From contig JABFGB010000031.1 of assembly GCA_013112715.1 (NCBI GenBank), positions 1 to 64,000 on the forward strand: a stretch of 64,000 nt of DNA, in the 5' to 3' direction. Source of the DNA: Chloroflexota bacterium (GTDB lineage: Bacteria > Chloroflexota > Anaerolineae > Aggregatilineales > J027). A program made the translations under genes and the position numbers. Positions 19,901 through 28,155 of this stretch are shown here, in pieces (positions within the stretch are counted from its first letter, which is position 1; every line of letters begins with the position of its first letter). The notes below the pieces were generated by a model, which was not told the DNA's origin, did not search any database, and saw only the letters and a list, made by a program, of their open reading frames with translations.

Positions 19901-22900
19901 GTAGTTAGCTGTCGCGTTGAGCATGACCAGTCGTGGCCCGCTCCAATCGCAGGAGATGTCTGTGTTGACGGGATTGACCGTCACGGTCTTGCTGGCCGAA
20001 CAGGTCACGGTTAATCCGGCGCTGTTGGTCGCACTGACCGTCACACTAACGGTTTGTTGTCCGGCGGTGCTGAACACGTAGTTCGCGGTACGGGTGGTGA
20101 CGCCATTTGACCACGCATAGGTGACGCCTGTGACATTGCCGCTGGCTGTCACGCGATAGTTCGAGTTGCCGCCGACGGTAATCGTGCCCGCGCCCTGATC
20201 TATCTTGCACGTCAGTTCATTTTGACTGACGGTGATGGTCTTGGTAGCCGAGCAGCCAGTCCCGTTAGTGGGTGTAATGGTCAACGTCAGGGTATAAGTA
20301 CCCGGAATGGTAAATTGATAGTTGCTAAAGTTCTGGGTGGTGCTGGTGAGGTCAATCCCGCTGCCGGCTGGCCCAACCAAACGCCACGTGTAAGTCAGGG
20401 TTTGATTGGACGGGTTATTGACGCTGCTGTTGTAGCCTGACGATTGATTGAGCAGCAAACTGCCCGACCCGCTGGAAATCTTGCAGGTATCAATGCCGTT
20501 GCCGCTGACCGTGATCGTCTTGGTGACTGCCGAGCAGGAGACCCCATCAATCGTTGCAACGAATGTGACCGTGTAAGGCTCAGCCGTCGTTTGCACGAAG
20601 CTGTAATCCTCCGTTGTCGCCACTTCTGCGCCGTTGACCGTCCAGATGTAGGTGACAGTACGCCCGCCCACATTATTGACCACGCCATCGAGCAAGCTGG
20701 CCTGACCGAGCAGCAATCCACTGGGGGCTGTGACCGAGCAGGTGAAGCTGGCGGTGTTGACCGTGACGGTCTTGGTCTTGGAACATTCCGCGCCATCGGC
20801 GGTCTGGGCATAGAAGGTGACTTGGAATGCACCAGAGGTCATCCATTGATAGCCGCTCAGATTTTGCGTAGTGGCGACTTCATTGCCGTCAATCGTCCAG
20901 CGATAGGTTGTGATGGTGCGCCCTTGCCGATTACTCACCGAGCCGCTGTAGGTCACGGTCTGGAGGAGTAGGGGGCTGGTTGTGCCACTAAAATCGCAGG
21001 TGATTGGCTGAAGTTCAATCGTGATACTGGCTTGGGCTGCTTCGGATGTGCCACCGGGGCCAGTCACGCGCAGGGTGACAATAAAGGTGCCATTGCTGGT
21101 ATAGACATGCGTGGGGTTGCGGTCGGTGCTGGTGCTGCCGTCGCCAAAATCCCATTCCCAATCGGTGATGACCCCCGTTGAGGTATCGGTGAAGGTGATT
21201 GTATCACCGACGCGGGCGGTCAAGGGGATGGCGGTAAAGCTGGCAATGGGGGCTACGTCGCCCGAAACCACAGGCACGGTCTGGCTGGCGGTTGAACTAG
21301 TGTTGTCATCGCCAACGACCTTGAGACTGACTGTGTAGCTGCCATCGCTGGCATAAACATGGCAGGGGGCTTGTTCATTGCTGACCGGGCTGCCATCGCC
21401 AAAATTCCACTCATAGCTGGTGATAGTGCCAGTGCTGGCATTGTCGAAGCAGACCTGTTTGCCATCAGGTGTGGTGTCACCGAGGCGATAGCTAAAGATC
21501 GCCGCGACCCGATCACCCAATGTCGTAACCAAAACCTGCTTGGTGCGATTGCTGCCGCCGCCGGGGCCGTTGACCGTCAAGCTGATGGTATATGTTCCGG
21601 CAGTATTGTAGGTGACGGTGTGTGGGCCAGCTTGATTGCTGGTTTGCCCATTGCCGAAGTTCCATTCATAGGTGGTGACTTCGCCGCCCGTTACATTGGC
21701 CGTAATTGTGACGGTCAAGGGGGCATTGTCTTCTTGGGGCGTCACGCTGAAATCGGCAATTGGACGGGCTAGGGCGGTGACAGTTTCGATGGAACCCGTC
21801 GCCACAGCCGTCAATGTGCCATTGGAGACGGTCAGTGTCACGTTAAACACGCCGACGGTGGTGTATTGGTGAGTCGGATTTTGGTCATTACTGACTGGGC
21901 TGCCATCGCCGAAATCCCATGCCCATGACACCGCGCCAACGCTCGTATCGGTGAACTGAACGGTCAGGGGTGCTTCGCCGCTGCCGGGGCTGGCCGTGAA
22001 TCCAGCACGGAAGGTTTGGCTGCCGCCGCTTTGGGTGGCATTGACCGTGCCATTGGCGACCAGATTTCCACGTGGGCTGATGCAGTCCAACTTGATTGGA
22101 TAGGAACCGGCCACGCTGTAGGTACGGTTGGCGGGGTTGGCATCGGTGCTGGTGGAGTTATCTTCAAACGTCCACACATAGGAAGCCACATTTTGGCTAC
22201 TGTTAACAAACTGCACTTCCAACGGTAGGGTGTAGGGCGGGCCAGCTTGACCAACCACCACAATATTAAACGCGCACGAGACGGGCGGCAGTTGTTCTTC
22301 AGTCAACACCACATCTTGGGTCGCGGTAAGGCTACGTCCGTCGCTGGTGGTCGCCGTCAAGGTTACGGTATAGGTGCCTGCGTTTAAATAGGTGTGGGTT
22401 GGGTTGGTTTCGGTGCTTCCTGCTGAACCATCGCCAAAATTCCAGCTAAACCCTGCAAAGGTATCGCCGCTGCTGGTGTTGGTGAACGTTACCGCACCAT
22501 CTGCGCCAATGGACGCCTCGAACCCTACGTTAATTGTCCCCCCGGCCACACTCCCTTCTTCAGTCGGCACCTCGGTGGGAAGCGCAGCAACTTCGGTTGG
22601 AGCGGGTTCCGTCGGGACTTCGGTGGGTGCTTCAGTCGGTACAACCTCTTCAGTTGGGGCTTCTGTGGGGACAACGACTTCGGTAGGAACCTCCGTTGGC
22701 ACAACTTCAGTCGGCACTTCGGTGGGGACATCCGTTGGCACTACATTGTCGTCGGGGTTGCAGGGGTCGCCGATGGCATCGTTGGCTAGATTAGGACAGG
22801 CATCGTCCACATCGAGTACCCCGTCGCCGTCTTCATCGTGGTTGCAGGGGTCGCCCACTGCATCGTTCGGATCGGCAGGACAGGCGTCATCAATATTCGG

Positions 22901-23134
22901 GACGCCATCGCCATCCCCATCGGGACAGCCTGCCAAATTGGGATCGCCCGCTTCATCTGGACAGCGATCCGATTCGTCCGCAACCGTATCACTATCGCGG
23001 TCACTGCCGCCTGCCGTGCCTTGTAGATCGTCATCACCCCCGAAAATGAGCAGGGCACCGACGATAATCAAGACGAGCGCGGCTGCGATGATGCCGATTT
23101 GTTGGTTGCGAGTTAATTTCCTCCATCGTTCCAT
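13997..23134 (-). CDS. Giant membrane-anchored surface protein: TSP3 repeats, PKD domains, Cys-bounded repeats, TolB-like propeller
   Basis: A 3045-residue protein. A short basic N-terminus and one membrane helix (about residues 11-32, QIGIIAAALVLIIVGALLIF) should leave the rest outside the cell. Next come calcium-binding thrombospondin type 3 repeats (DGDGDGVPNIDDACP, DEDGDGVLDVDDACP) and a PTEVPTE linker. Residues about 200-1390 hold about 14 PKD/Ig-like domains, many with WxFGDGS and NPTHxY; about 1393-2655 hold about 14 domains of 80-90 residues following the pattern VCxEDGSAxFxIxNxGGxM and ending in Cys. The last 385 residues are a TolB/PD40-type propeller (SPDGQYIVYESARDGNWELY, HPDGSKLIFQSDR). 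AGGGAG precedes the ATG. An adhesive or sensory surface role is inferred. Confidence 0.9.
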   Translation of the reverse strand: MERWRKLTRNQQIGIIAAALVLIIVGALLIFGGDDDLQGTAGGSDRDSDTVADESDRCPDEAGDPNLAGCPDGDGDGVPNIDDACPADPNDAVGDPCNHDEDGDGVLDVDDACPNLANDAIGDPCNPDDNVVPTDVPTEVPTEVVPTEVPTEVVVPTEAPTEEVVPTEAPTEVPTEPAPTEVAALPTEVPTEEGSVAGGTINVGFEASIGADGAVTFTNTSSGDTFAGFSWNFGDGSAGSTETNPTHTYLNAGTYTVTLTATTSDGRSLTATQDVVLTEEQLPPVSCAFNIVVVGQAGPPYTLPLEVQFVNSSQNVASYVWTFEDNSTSTDANPANRTYSVAGSYPIKLDCISPRGNLVANGTVNATQSGGSQTFRAGFTASPGSGEAPLTVQFTDTSVGAVSWAWDFGDGSPVSNDQNPTHQYTTVGVFNVTLTVSNGTLTAVATGSIETVTALARPIADFSVTPQEDNAPLTVTITANVTGGEVTTYEWNFGNGQTSNQAGPHTVTYNTAGTYTISLTVNGPGGGSNRTKQVLVTTLGDRVAAIFSYRLGDTTPDGKQVCFDNASTGTITSYEWNFGDGSPVSNEQAPCHVYASDGSYTVSLKVVGDDNTSSTASQTVPVVSGDVAPIASFTAIPLTARVGDTITFTDTSTGVITDWEWDFGDGSTSTDRNPTHVYTSNGTFIVTLRVTGPGGTSEAAQASITIELQPITCDFSGTTSPLLLQTVTYSGSVSNRQGRTITTYRWTIDGNEVATTQNLSGYQWMTSGAFQVTFYAQTADGAECSKTKTVTVNTASFTCSVTAPSGLLLGQASLLDGVVNNVGGRTVTYIWTVNGAEVATTEDYSFVQTTAEPYTVTFVATIDGVSCSAVTKTITVSGNGIDTCKISSGSGSLLLNQSSGYNSSVNNPSNQTLTYTWRLVGPAGSGIDLTSTTQNFSNYQFTIPGTYTLTLTITPTNGTGCSATKTITVSQNELTCKIDQGAGTITVGGNSNYRVTASGNVTGVTYAWSNGVTTRTANYVFSTAGQQTVSVTVSATNSAGLTVTCSASKTVTVNPVNTDISCDWSGPRLVMLNATANYSGSVNNLNAVEGRTATYRWLVNGQEVGTDINLAYQFAAVGNFTLRFEATASDGKTCAKQRTVEIKEQSLAANANPNAGIAPLTVSFTGISTNIYPDSYVWDFPGGGHAYTKDTTFRFTVPGEYTIVLHGNGDLGAMEATVIVRVGSATNIRAEFTPSRWNGVAPMEVCYTDQSQGDQINSWEWDLDGDGNTDSTAQNPCFTYTTIGTFDVTLKVKNVFGLEASATNRIRTYGLSESDSSFGIEVKPGGEVCFTSYLSAGTTLTSWDFGDGSTSTDLNPCHTYTESKEYTVTMLVNAQGIPGAIVRKVNVNVSTSLELPNLRVEGVCNEDGSATFTIYNEGGAMPNTDTYRITDASGNTVRSGDFQLGEDESLPITVNARGVLNFSTTDSKLSASTECRKPTNLKAEGVCLEDGSGAQFMVTNVDGGPMDGPMSYTISGGTLTTPLTGSFQLDGDQNNTFSIDVPDGYGEVTFTATDGKITLTAKTECVEAPDITVEGRCKEEEGFSGTYFLLVNNGGAMVQPASYTVTDEGGNLVNEGTFLLAEAGAPNFANTLEVFLPGLYGNLTFNAPDLELTAGSECAQPPKIEASGVCSANDLTSSTVAFTITNTGGVMPTSFNYSIDDSRNQNIENGTFQLGTNESTTLTVTIPAGYESATLTIRDGNTLVVSASTGECLPPILPFKVISVCNDDWLNTRVWDVTNPNPFPVNYRYTVDGSVEVGSNTIEANSTQRITTTAVAGSNTLRVHVSVPVGVIELASASSAGPCDAALSVKAVCAKDGSATFVITNTGYPMIAPQPYYVVNIMTEVQNGTVPALGRNESFTVTVPGWYDSLTLRTGYSTPDAQGQGGLFAETTTECAQPPKLTYKAVCLENGHAQFTITNEGGDMPEPSTYHVTDSSNTEVDSGEVNLEAGESQTVEITDTFGTLTLRVDDFEGSIETTCYEPPTLTYEGVCLENGEARFTVTNNGGDMSLGNQSLLYWVFDSEGNEVTSGIITLGNNQTLQIPVVGTYGPLELWIDGQEGAVANTECYKPPSLSAVGICKINGSAEFTVTNNGGDMNLGDQTIDYAVLDNSDVADVSGTLALGEGESTTILVEGRFGHLRLVLENETVLVETNCQPLPELTVEGYCKEDGSATFYIYNGGGAMDEQRAQTYTITDSAGNEVASGTIQLLNGQFIKVDVTDVYGPLTFTSEGLSPLTANTECYKPPALVGEATCVEGGVTQFVITNNGGDMSLGNQQVEYIISWVQALIGEDFAISATGVIETGTLELGEGESQTFTVADYFGEIFFDTVTEGGPHLHISSLCYQPPALTASGVCLENGSARFTVANSGGDMRLGNQQQPFTVTDLEGDEVLTGTLELGAGSSLDVQVDGVYGPLTFTSEGLSPVTANTECYKPPVLSAVGTCVENGSALFVIYNGGGDMASGNQQQYYQITDENGNVALDGTLEIAENESVNIPVPDVWGTLTFTSEGLSTVFVETTCYQPPALSVIGFCKEDGSAQFGITNNGGDMSEGNQQVDYVIKNEFGQIFERGTLDLDAGASQDFFVNRPGETVIFETADLSATAQTYCDIPGDVPPSTPDEPEPVCGYTLETTNGFPVVVMTNPELCTNEQGEREWTPIEVGPAVCPDWLLYHTNQTGDWEIFRLGDLPDNPDADENLSKGVGFRIYDMAPTKSPDAQWIAFASNRDGNWEIYIGSVDGLIQQRVTNTPNAIDIDPMWSPDGQYIVYESARDGNWELYMVDVATGVETRLTNDAANDINAFWHPDGSKLIFQSDREGGLWQIYELTIATGEVIKLSDGNGYDHDASYSFNGEKIVFRSYRDGSDKSAVYVMNADGTDVELISDVAGDATNPVFSTDDSVVAYQSDVDGDLDIYVYEFSSGKTRLLTDNVIPDYAPTWYCESTTIVWTSDITEDPNIFSTNALPIDTPAIKVEEEASQLTFDPNADQYPQNAPSEENASRQRSLPSAEK

Positions 23135-23293
23135 ATAAATTCTCCCTAATTTTTAGGTATATGAGAGGTATCGCAAAAACAACGAGGGTTATTGGATAGG
23201 CAACTCCTCCTTCTAGTGATTCACATGGGGGTAAAGATGTCAAGCGGTTAAAAGGAAAACCGACACGACATCTGTTGTGTCGTCTCGGCGATT

Positions 23294-23345
23294 AAAAAAG
23301 CGTTGGGCATTTTGTTAAAATCTTGTTCATGCTCAACGCTTTTTA
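23294..23345 (-). terminator. Terminator after the 208-residue anchored protein
   Basis: AAAAAGCGTTGGGCAT and ATGCTCAACGCTTTTT form a long stem with one mismatch. It lies directly past the stop codon at 23357 and has T runs on both sides. Confidence 0.85.
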
Positions 23346-23356
23346 CATTTTTCGTT

Positions 23357-23983
23357 TTATTGGGCCTCGACGTTCGGGAAGCAGCCCATGTCTATCCACA
23401 GGATGTCGTTCTCGGCGGGCTTCTGGAGCTTCAGGTCTTCCCATTCCTTTGGCAGTTCCAGCTTCTTGGCCTCTTCGCTGGTCACTTTCAAGTAGAGGTA
23501 CATGCCAGCTTCCATGGGATCGTCATACAGACCGAGGCAGGTGCTGATGCCTTCATTAATGTCGAGTTGGCTGATCTCATCCAGCTTGTCAGCCTCGACT
23601 CCCGTCAGCGCGGCATAGAAGTCGTCCAAAACGTTGCTGGCGGTGTTTTCGCTAATGTCCAGTCGCAGTGCGTCGGCATCAGTAAAGAAATCGGCGGAGG
23701 TGGGGAGGGCATCAATTTTGGCGAAGGCTTCCGTCCATTCCTGCTGCTTTTCTTCGCTCAGTTCAGGATATTTTTCACCCAGCCATGCCTGTGCTTCGGT
23801 TAGGGGCACACGATAGTACAGCACAGAAGATTTGTCATCTTTGTTTTGGCCGGAACTGCCACTGCCGCCCGCTGTACCAAACAGGGCAAGGTCTTCATCC
23901 AGACTGACCATCACCATGCCCAACAGCAATCCTACGATAAGGCCAGAGATCAGGACAGTTACTTCACGACGGTTGAGTTTCAT
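23357..23983 (-). CDS. Membrane-anchored protein of unknown function with GTAGGS motif
   Basis: A 208-residue protein with one N-terminal membrane helix (about residues 9-27, VLISGLIVGLLLGMVMVSL). A short spacer ending FGTAGGSGSSG leads to an acidic, mostly helical outer domain (YYRVPLTEAQAWLGEKYPEL, WTEAFAKIDALP, ending DILWIDMGCFPN). The GTAGGS stretch after the membrane helix is also found in the two large propeller proteins, which hints at a shared localisation or processing step. AAGGAA precedes the ATG. The domain family is not recognised. Confidence 0.7.
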   Translation of the reverse strand: MKLNRREVTVLISGLIVGLLLGMVMVSLDEDLALFGTAGGSGSSGQNKDDKSSVLYYRVPLTEAQAWLGEKYPELSEEKQQEWTEAFAKIDALPTSADFFTDADALRLDISENTASNVLDDFYAALTGVEADKLDEISQLDINEGISTCLGLYDDPMEAGMYLYLKVTSEEAKKLELPKEWEDLKLQKPAENDILWIDMGCFPNVEAQ

Positions 23984-24107
23984 CGGTTAATTCCTTTCCG
24001 CTTGTTGGCTTGCTTAAGTTCTTCATATCTTGTGTCGTGAGGACAGAGCAAAAAGGGTTACGGCAATTTTTTTGTCCTCTTAATAAAGCGGCAATCTTTG
24101 ATGGGCG

Positions 24108-24851
24108 CTATTCGTCCCCCTCTCCCTGTGTGCTGGGTGGCAGGTCTTGGGTATCACGCAGACGGTGCGCGGTATCGGTCAACTCTTCAAAATAGAGGGT
24201 TTCGCTGATGGCCTTGACCTGCTGATCACGCGCCGAGTCGTCGAGTTCGATGCGCATGACTTCGGCTTCGTCTTGCGCCGTGATTTCGTTTTCCCGCGCT
24301 TGCACACTATGAACCATCGTCAAAAACGAGGTGATAAGGTTTTCAATATCACATTCGCTGGCGGCAATATCGTTGATGGCGGCCTCATATTCGCCTTTGG
24401 AAAGCCGATGCACCCATTCCATGACTTTGGTGAGATAGTCGGTGGTATAGCGCACACGTGACGCCAGTGAGCGCATCATCGCAAGGCCGACACCGGGGCG
24501 TTCATAGACAAACGCCAAGAGTTGGTCACGACTCAGCACCATCACTTCTGTTGGTTCTGCTGCGGATGCTGAAGCTGATCGGGGTTGTTGATCGAGTGGG
24601 GACAGTTCACCAAATATATCCCCCGGCCCATAGTGGCGTAGGGTAAGGGGATTATGATACTCATCATAGGTGAAAATGCGAATCAGGCCTGACAAAATGA
24701 TAAACATCTCATTACCGAGGTCGCCACGCTCGAAAATAATTGTACCCTTAGGATACGAACGGCGTTCCATTTTGCCAATCAGCAGTTCGAGTTCGGCCTT
24801 GTCTACGCCTTTTAATACATGGGTCTTTTGAAGCTGCTCAATGAGTTCCAT
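24108..24851 (-). CDS. Cyclic-nucleotide-binding domain protein without a DNA-binding domain
   Basis: A 247-residue protein. Residues 1-120 form a cNMP-binding domain (THVLKGVDKAELELLIGKM, IIFERGDLGNEMFIILSG, GDIFGELSPLDQQPRSASA). No helix-turn-helix follows, so it is not a Crp-type activator. Instead a helical region carries VRYTTDYLTKVMEWVHRLSK and GEYEAAI, matching VRFTTRTLEESANWASQIQK and GEF in the PrsW fusion at 11290-13062. The rest is an acidic, probably disordered tail. It may be a soluble partner responding to the same ligand. AGGA upstream supports the ATG at 24851. Confidence 0.8.
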   Translation of the reverse strand: MELIEQLQKTHVLKGVDKAELELLIGKMERRSYPKGTIIFERGDLGNEMFIILSGLIRIFTYDEYHNPLTLRHYGPGDIFGELSPLDQQPRSASASAAEPTEVMVLSRDQLLAFVYERPGVGLAMMRSLASRVRYTTDYLTKVMEWVHRLSKGEYEAAINDIAASECDIENLITSFLTMVHSVQARENEITAQDEAEVMRIELDDSARDQQVKAISETLYFEELTDTAHRLRDTQDLPPSTQGEGDE

Positions 24852-25238
24852 GATCAATTTCCTGCGGAGAAGGAGTGCGTTCCGCCACGCTTAAGAACAG
24901 GTGTAACCCTGCTTTTACACCATGCAGCCACAAATAGCAAATACTGTTGGGAGGGGGAAGTATCAAGAAAATAATGCGCCGCGCAAAATCAAAACCCCCA
25001 CCGAATTGCTTATCCCGGCCTTATCTCAATAAATTTGTTTATCTATGTCGGGATACTACTCACTTACAGTTTACAATGAATTGAAATTGCCCACAAGTAG
25101 GCCAGCAAAACTCATTCTATCTAAATGCGACCCAAAAAAAGAAACGCCATACTGGGATATGGTCGTCTCTTTCTCGAAAATGGATATAACGAAGATGCAA
25201 GGGTGAGGCGTTGCCAGCACCCCTACATCAGTACAGAG
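24852..25238. other. Intergenic stretch of 387 bases
   Basis: No supported gene. A 7-bp inverted repeat, GGTGTAA and TTACACC (24900-24921), lies about 50 bases upstream of the cNMP-binding gene and could be an operator. The central part is AT-rich. Frames reading rightward into 25239 and beyond are antisense to the PTET protein and are not genes. Confidence 0.45.
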
Positions 25239-26975
25239 TTATCGGGAACAATCAATGGTCGCTTGGGGATCGCTGTTGCCGGGATGCCCGATTTGTTGGT
25301 TAGCATACAGCGTGACCTGCCCGCCCCCTGTCCACTCGACGGTCATGCTGGTGCCACCCTCCAAGAGCACAGAACCAGAGGTCAAGAGGTTGCCGTCCGT
25401 GTCAATGATCCACCACGGGGTCGGTTGCACCATATTGCCTTCACCGGGGTCGCCCGTGTTGCTGATGGTGAATACCGCCGTCCCATCCGCCGTGCAAACC
25501 GCTGTGACATTGAGACTGGAGCAGTCGAGACGGTCAGGGTTGTTCTTCTGGCAACCATAGACGATGGTGCCAGTGGGTTCGGGGGTGGGGGTTTCGGTGG
25601 GTGGGTCAGTTGGTTTGGGTGTAGGGGTCTCCGTTGGCGTTTCGGTCGGGGTCTCGGTTGGAGTGTCCGTCGGTGTCACCGTTGGCGTTTCGGTTGGTGT
25701 CTCGGTCGGCGTTTCAGTCGGGGTGGGCGTCTCGGTCGGCGCGGTGCAGAGATCGGTCGTCAGTGTCCAAACCATCCCTTGATATTCCACCGTCAGCGTT
25801 ACAGGCTCAAACACACCCGCTAGGTAGATTTCGAGTCCAGCAAAGCCAGCGCCGGAAGCATCGAATTGGAAAGTATCCTGTTCCAAGATGTTGCCGAGTG
25901 AGTCGGTGACGGTGTAGGTCGCGGGTTCCGTCATCGCGCCGCCGAAGTTGTAGATATAGAGATAGGTGCCCCCCATGCCGTCGTTATACCAGCAGAGGCT
26001 GTCCAATTCCAGAATGGGATCGTTGGGAACATCGGTTGGGGTCTCGGTGACGACCACACCACAAGTTGCCGCATATTCGTAGGTGAAGCCATGATATTCC
26101 AGATAGAGGGTATGTGTGCCCGTTGCGAAGGTATCAATTTGAACCACCGAATCGGGACTGCCCGACGGGCCGAGGACAAATGTACCGGAGGTCACGACAT
26201 CGCCGTTCTCATTCACGACACTATAGGTAAAGGTGTCGGTTGTCGTATCCCCCAAGTTCCACACCAAGAAATAGGTCCCCGGTTGCTCGGTTAAGCAAAC
26301 GCTGAAGACATCCCATGTGGGGGGTTGAGGGGTTTCGGTAGGCGTCTCAGTTGGGGTTTCCGTTGGAGTGCTGGTGGGCGTCTCGGTAGGTGTTTCGGTT
26401 GGGACATCCGTCGGTGTCTCAGTGGGTGTTTCGGTGGGTGTTTCCGTCGGCGTCTCGGTTGGCGTTTCAGTTTCGCTGGGGATACAGGACAGCGTACCCT
26501 GTGGCTGGCTACTGCCGGGGTGACCGATTTGTTGATCGGCATACAGGGTTACGGTGCCGCCACCTGACCACTCAACGGTCATGCTTTCGCCGCCTTTGAG
26601 TAGAATGGGGCCACTAGCGAGGACATTGCCGTCTTGGTCTACAATGCGCCATTCAGTCGCCAGCAGCATATCGCCATTGCCACGTTCACCCGTGTTGGTG
26701 ATGGTGAAAACGGCCACGCCATCTTCGGCCCGACACACCGCCTTGACCTCAAGGCTCGAACAATCTACCCGGTCGGGGTTGTTCTTTTGGCAAGCCAGAC
26801 TGTTGTTTCTGTCTTTTTCTTGAATCCGATTGAGTGCGGTGCGATTGCTGTCGTCGCGTTGGGCGGCCTCACCGACTCCCCACGTACTGCCTAAAACCAA
26901 TGTCGTAATGACAATAAAAACCAGCGCGAGATTAAGCCCAAATACTCGCTTCCGGTTGATTCGATAAAAATTCAT
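25239..26975 (-). CDS. Secreted four-domain protein with PTET linkers
   Basis: A 578-residue protein with a signal peptide or anchor (residues about 10-38, [19 protein letters not shown]). Four domains follow of the same Cys-bounded type as in the giant protein. Domains 1 and 4 are near copies ([20 protein letters not shown] against [20 protein letters not shown], both with ADQQIGHPG or ANQQIGHPG). Domains 2 and 3 are shorter ([19 protein letters not shown]). Linkers of repeated PTET separate 1 from 2 and 3 from 4. It has no propeller. The ATG at 26975 has AAGGAG 7 bases upstream. A surface or matrix role is inferred. Confidence 0.85.
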   Translation of the reverse strand: MNFYRINRKRVFGLNLALVFIVITTLVLGSTWGVGEAAQRDDSNRTALNRIQEKDRNNSLACQKNNPDRVDCSSLEVKAVCRAEDGVAVFTITNTGERGNGDMLLATEWRIVDQDGNVLASGPILLKGGESMTVEWSGGGTVTLYADQQIGHPGSSQPQGTLSCIPSETETPTETPTETPTETPTETPTDVPTETPTETPTSTPTETPTETPTETPQPPTWDVFSVCLTEQPGTYFLVWNLGDTTTDTFTYSVVNENGDVVTSGTFVLGPSGSPDSVVQIDTFATGTHTLYLEYHGFTYEYAATCGVVVTETPTDVPNDPILELDSLCWYNDGMGGTYLYIYNFGGAMTEPATYTVTDSLGNILEQDTFQFDASGAGFAGLEIYLAGVFEPVTLTVEYQGMVWTLTTDLCTAPTETPTPTETPTETPTETPTVTPTDTPTETPTETPTETPTPKPTDPPTETPTPEPTGTIVYGCQKNNPDRLDCSSLNVTAVCTADGTAVFTISNTGDPGEGNMVQPTPWWIIDTDGNLLTSGSVLLEGGTSMTVEWTGGGQVTLYANQQIGHPGNSDPQATIDCSR

Positions 26976-27206
26976 GATACTTCTCCTTGTGATGATTGAT
27001 TTTGCTGCTTGATGGCGCGGCAATATAAAAGCACCATCAAGACAGCAACTCCTCTGTCACTCGGTATACCGTCAAAAAATGAGGAACATTACGGGTGGTT
27101 ATAGGATTTTAACGAAACCTCAATGCTTTAGTACCGGGGTCTTATTAGGAGAGCTATAACGGAGGCCTATGAAAATCGGCGAACAAAGCGGACAATCTGG
27201 CTTTAT

Positions 27207-27638
27207 CTAGCGCTGGATGAGGGTGCCCTGCATGATGGCAACGACCTTGTTTACATCTTTTGACAATGCCGTGACCTCGGCGGCGCAGACAGTCAGGGTC
27301 CGTCCGGCGCGAATCACCCGACCCACCGCGATTAGTTTGTCACCGACTGCCGGGGACAGCAAATTCACCTTAAATTCGACGGCCAGCACATCTTGATCGG
27401 CAGGAACGAGCGTCGAGGCGGCGTACCCACAGGCGCTGTCGGCAATCATCGTCACCACCCCGCCGTGCAAAAAGCCATTTTGCTGACACAGGTCGGCGCG
27501 AAACGGTAGTTCAATCGCCACCAACCCCGGCTCAACCCGCGTCATAACTGCACCAATGGTGTGCATCATCGTCTGGCGGTTGAAGTTTTCGCGCACACGG
27601 TCAGCAAAGTGGGGATCAAGGGGCGTGAAGTCGGCCAT
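27207..27638 (-). CDS. PaaI-type acyl-CoA thioesterase (hotdog fold)
   Basis: A 143-residue hotdog protein, probably hydrolysing an acyl-CoA or phenylacetyl-CoA-like thioester in the cytoplasm. The catalytic helix region reads QNGFLHGGVVTMIADSACG, with the usual HGG. VEFKVNLLSPAVGDKLIAVG fits the beta sheet of the family. It begins 5 bases after the DinB gene stop with GGAG upstream, so it is the last gene of a three-gene operon (aminotransferase, DinB, thioesterase). Confidence 0.85.
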   Translation of the reverse strand: MADFTPLDPHFADRVRENFNRQTMMHTIGAVMTRVEPGLVAIELPFRADLCQQNGFLHGGVVTMIADSACGYAASTLVPADQDVLAVEFKVNLLSPAVGDKLIAVGRVIRAGRTLTVCAAEVTALSKDVNKVVAIMQGTLIQR

Positions 27639-27643
27639 TGAGT

Positions 27644-28144
27644 TTACTCCGGCTGATAGGGGTAGGCACTTATGTTGCCGATAAAACTGGGTAGATCGTC
27701 ATTATTGATGAGTTGACGAATGGCCTGCGATTCACCTAGATGATACCAATAATGGTAAATCATCCGCAGTAGGCGCGTGCCAATATTTTCACCCGTCGGG
27801 GCGTTGGGGGCTGTCCATGTCCCCTGCAAAAGTTCGGGAGTCAAGGTGTCCAGATAGGCGTCGGCGGCGAGGGTTACGGTGTACCATGCCTGCCACATAG
27901 CGTCGAGAGGTGGGGTGCTTGGTGGCGCACCAAATCCATATTGATGCAGGTCGGGGATGAGGACTTTGCCCTGTGACCGTTCTATCCAATATAACTGCTC
28001 ATGCCAAGCCAGATGCCCGACGATCCAACTGAGGGAATTCATCGGGCCAAAATGCTGACCGGCATCCTCCGCTGAGACGCCTTCATATGCACGCACAAAT
28101 TCGCTGCGGGTAAAACGGAGTTGGGCAACCAACAAATGAGTCAT
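27644..28144 (-). CDS. DinB-family protein
   Basis: A 166-residue four-helix-bundle protein of the DinB/YfiT type. The metal-binding His residues appear in SWIVGHLAWHEQLYW and MIYHYWYHLGESQAI, the expected places. Members include thiol transferases and many of unknown substrate. It starts 11 bases after the aminotransferase stop with AGGATG upstream, so the two are co-transcribed. Confidence 0.8.
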   Translation of the reverse strand: MTHLLVAQLRFTRSEFVRAYEGVSAEDAGQHFGPMNSLSWIVGHLAWHEQLYWIERSQGKVLIPDLHQYGFGAPPSTPPLDAMWQAWYTVTLAADAYLDTLTPELLQGTWTAPNAPTGENIGTRLLRMIYHYWYHLGESQAIRQLINNDDLPSFIGNISAYPYQPE

Positions 28145-28155
28145 GATTGGGCATC

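Noticed and set aside
22392..23138. Long open frame on the plus strand opposite the PTE-linker region, rich in SVGTSVG
   Set aside because: It is the antisense shadow of the repetitive PTEVPTE codons of the giant gene; no ribosome-binding site or plausible domain.
25125..25823. Plus-strand frame of 232 codons
   Set aside because: Most of it is antisense to the secreted PTET protein, which has a signal peptide, a good ribosome-binding site and clear homology to the giant.
27169..27210. Thirteen-codon ORF (MKIGEQSGQSGFI) with a good ribosome-binding site near the end of the thioesterase gene
   Set aside because: Too short to judge, overlaps a convergent gene end and has no downstream gene on its strand to regulate.
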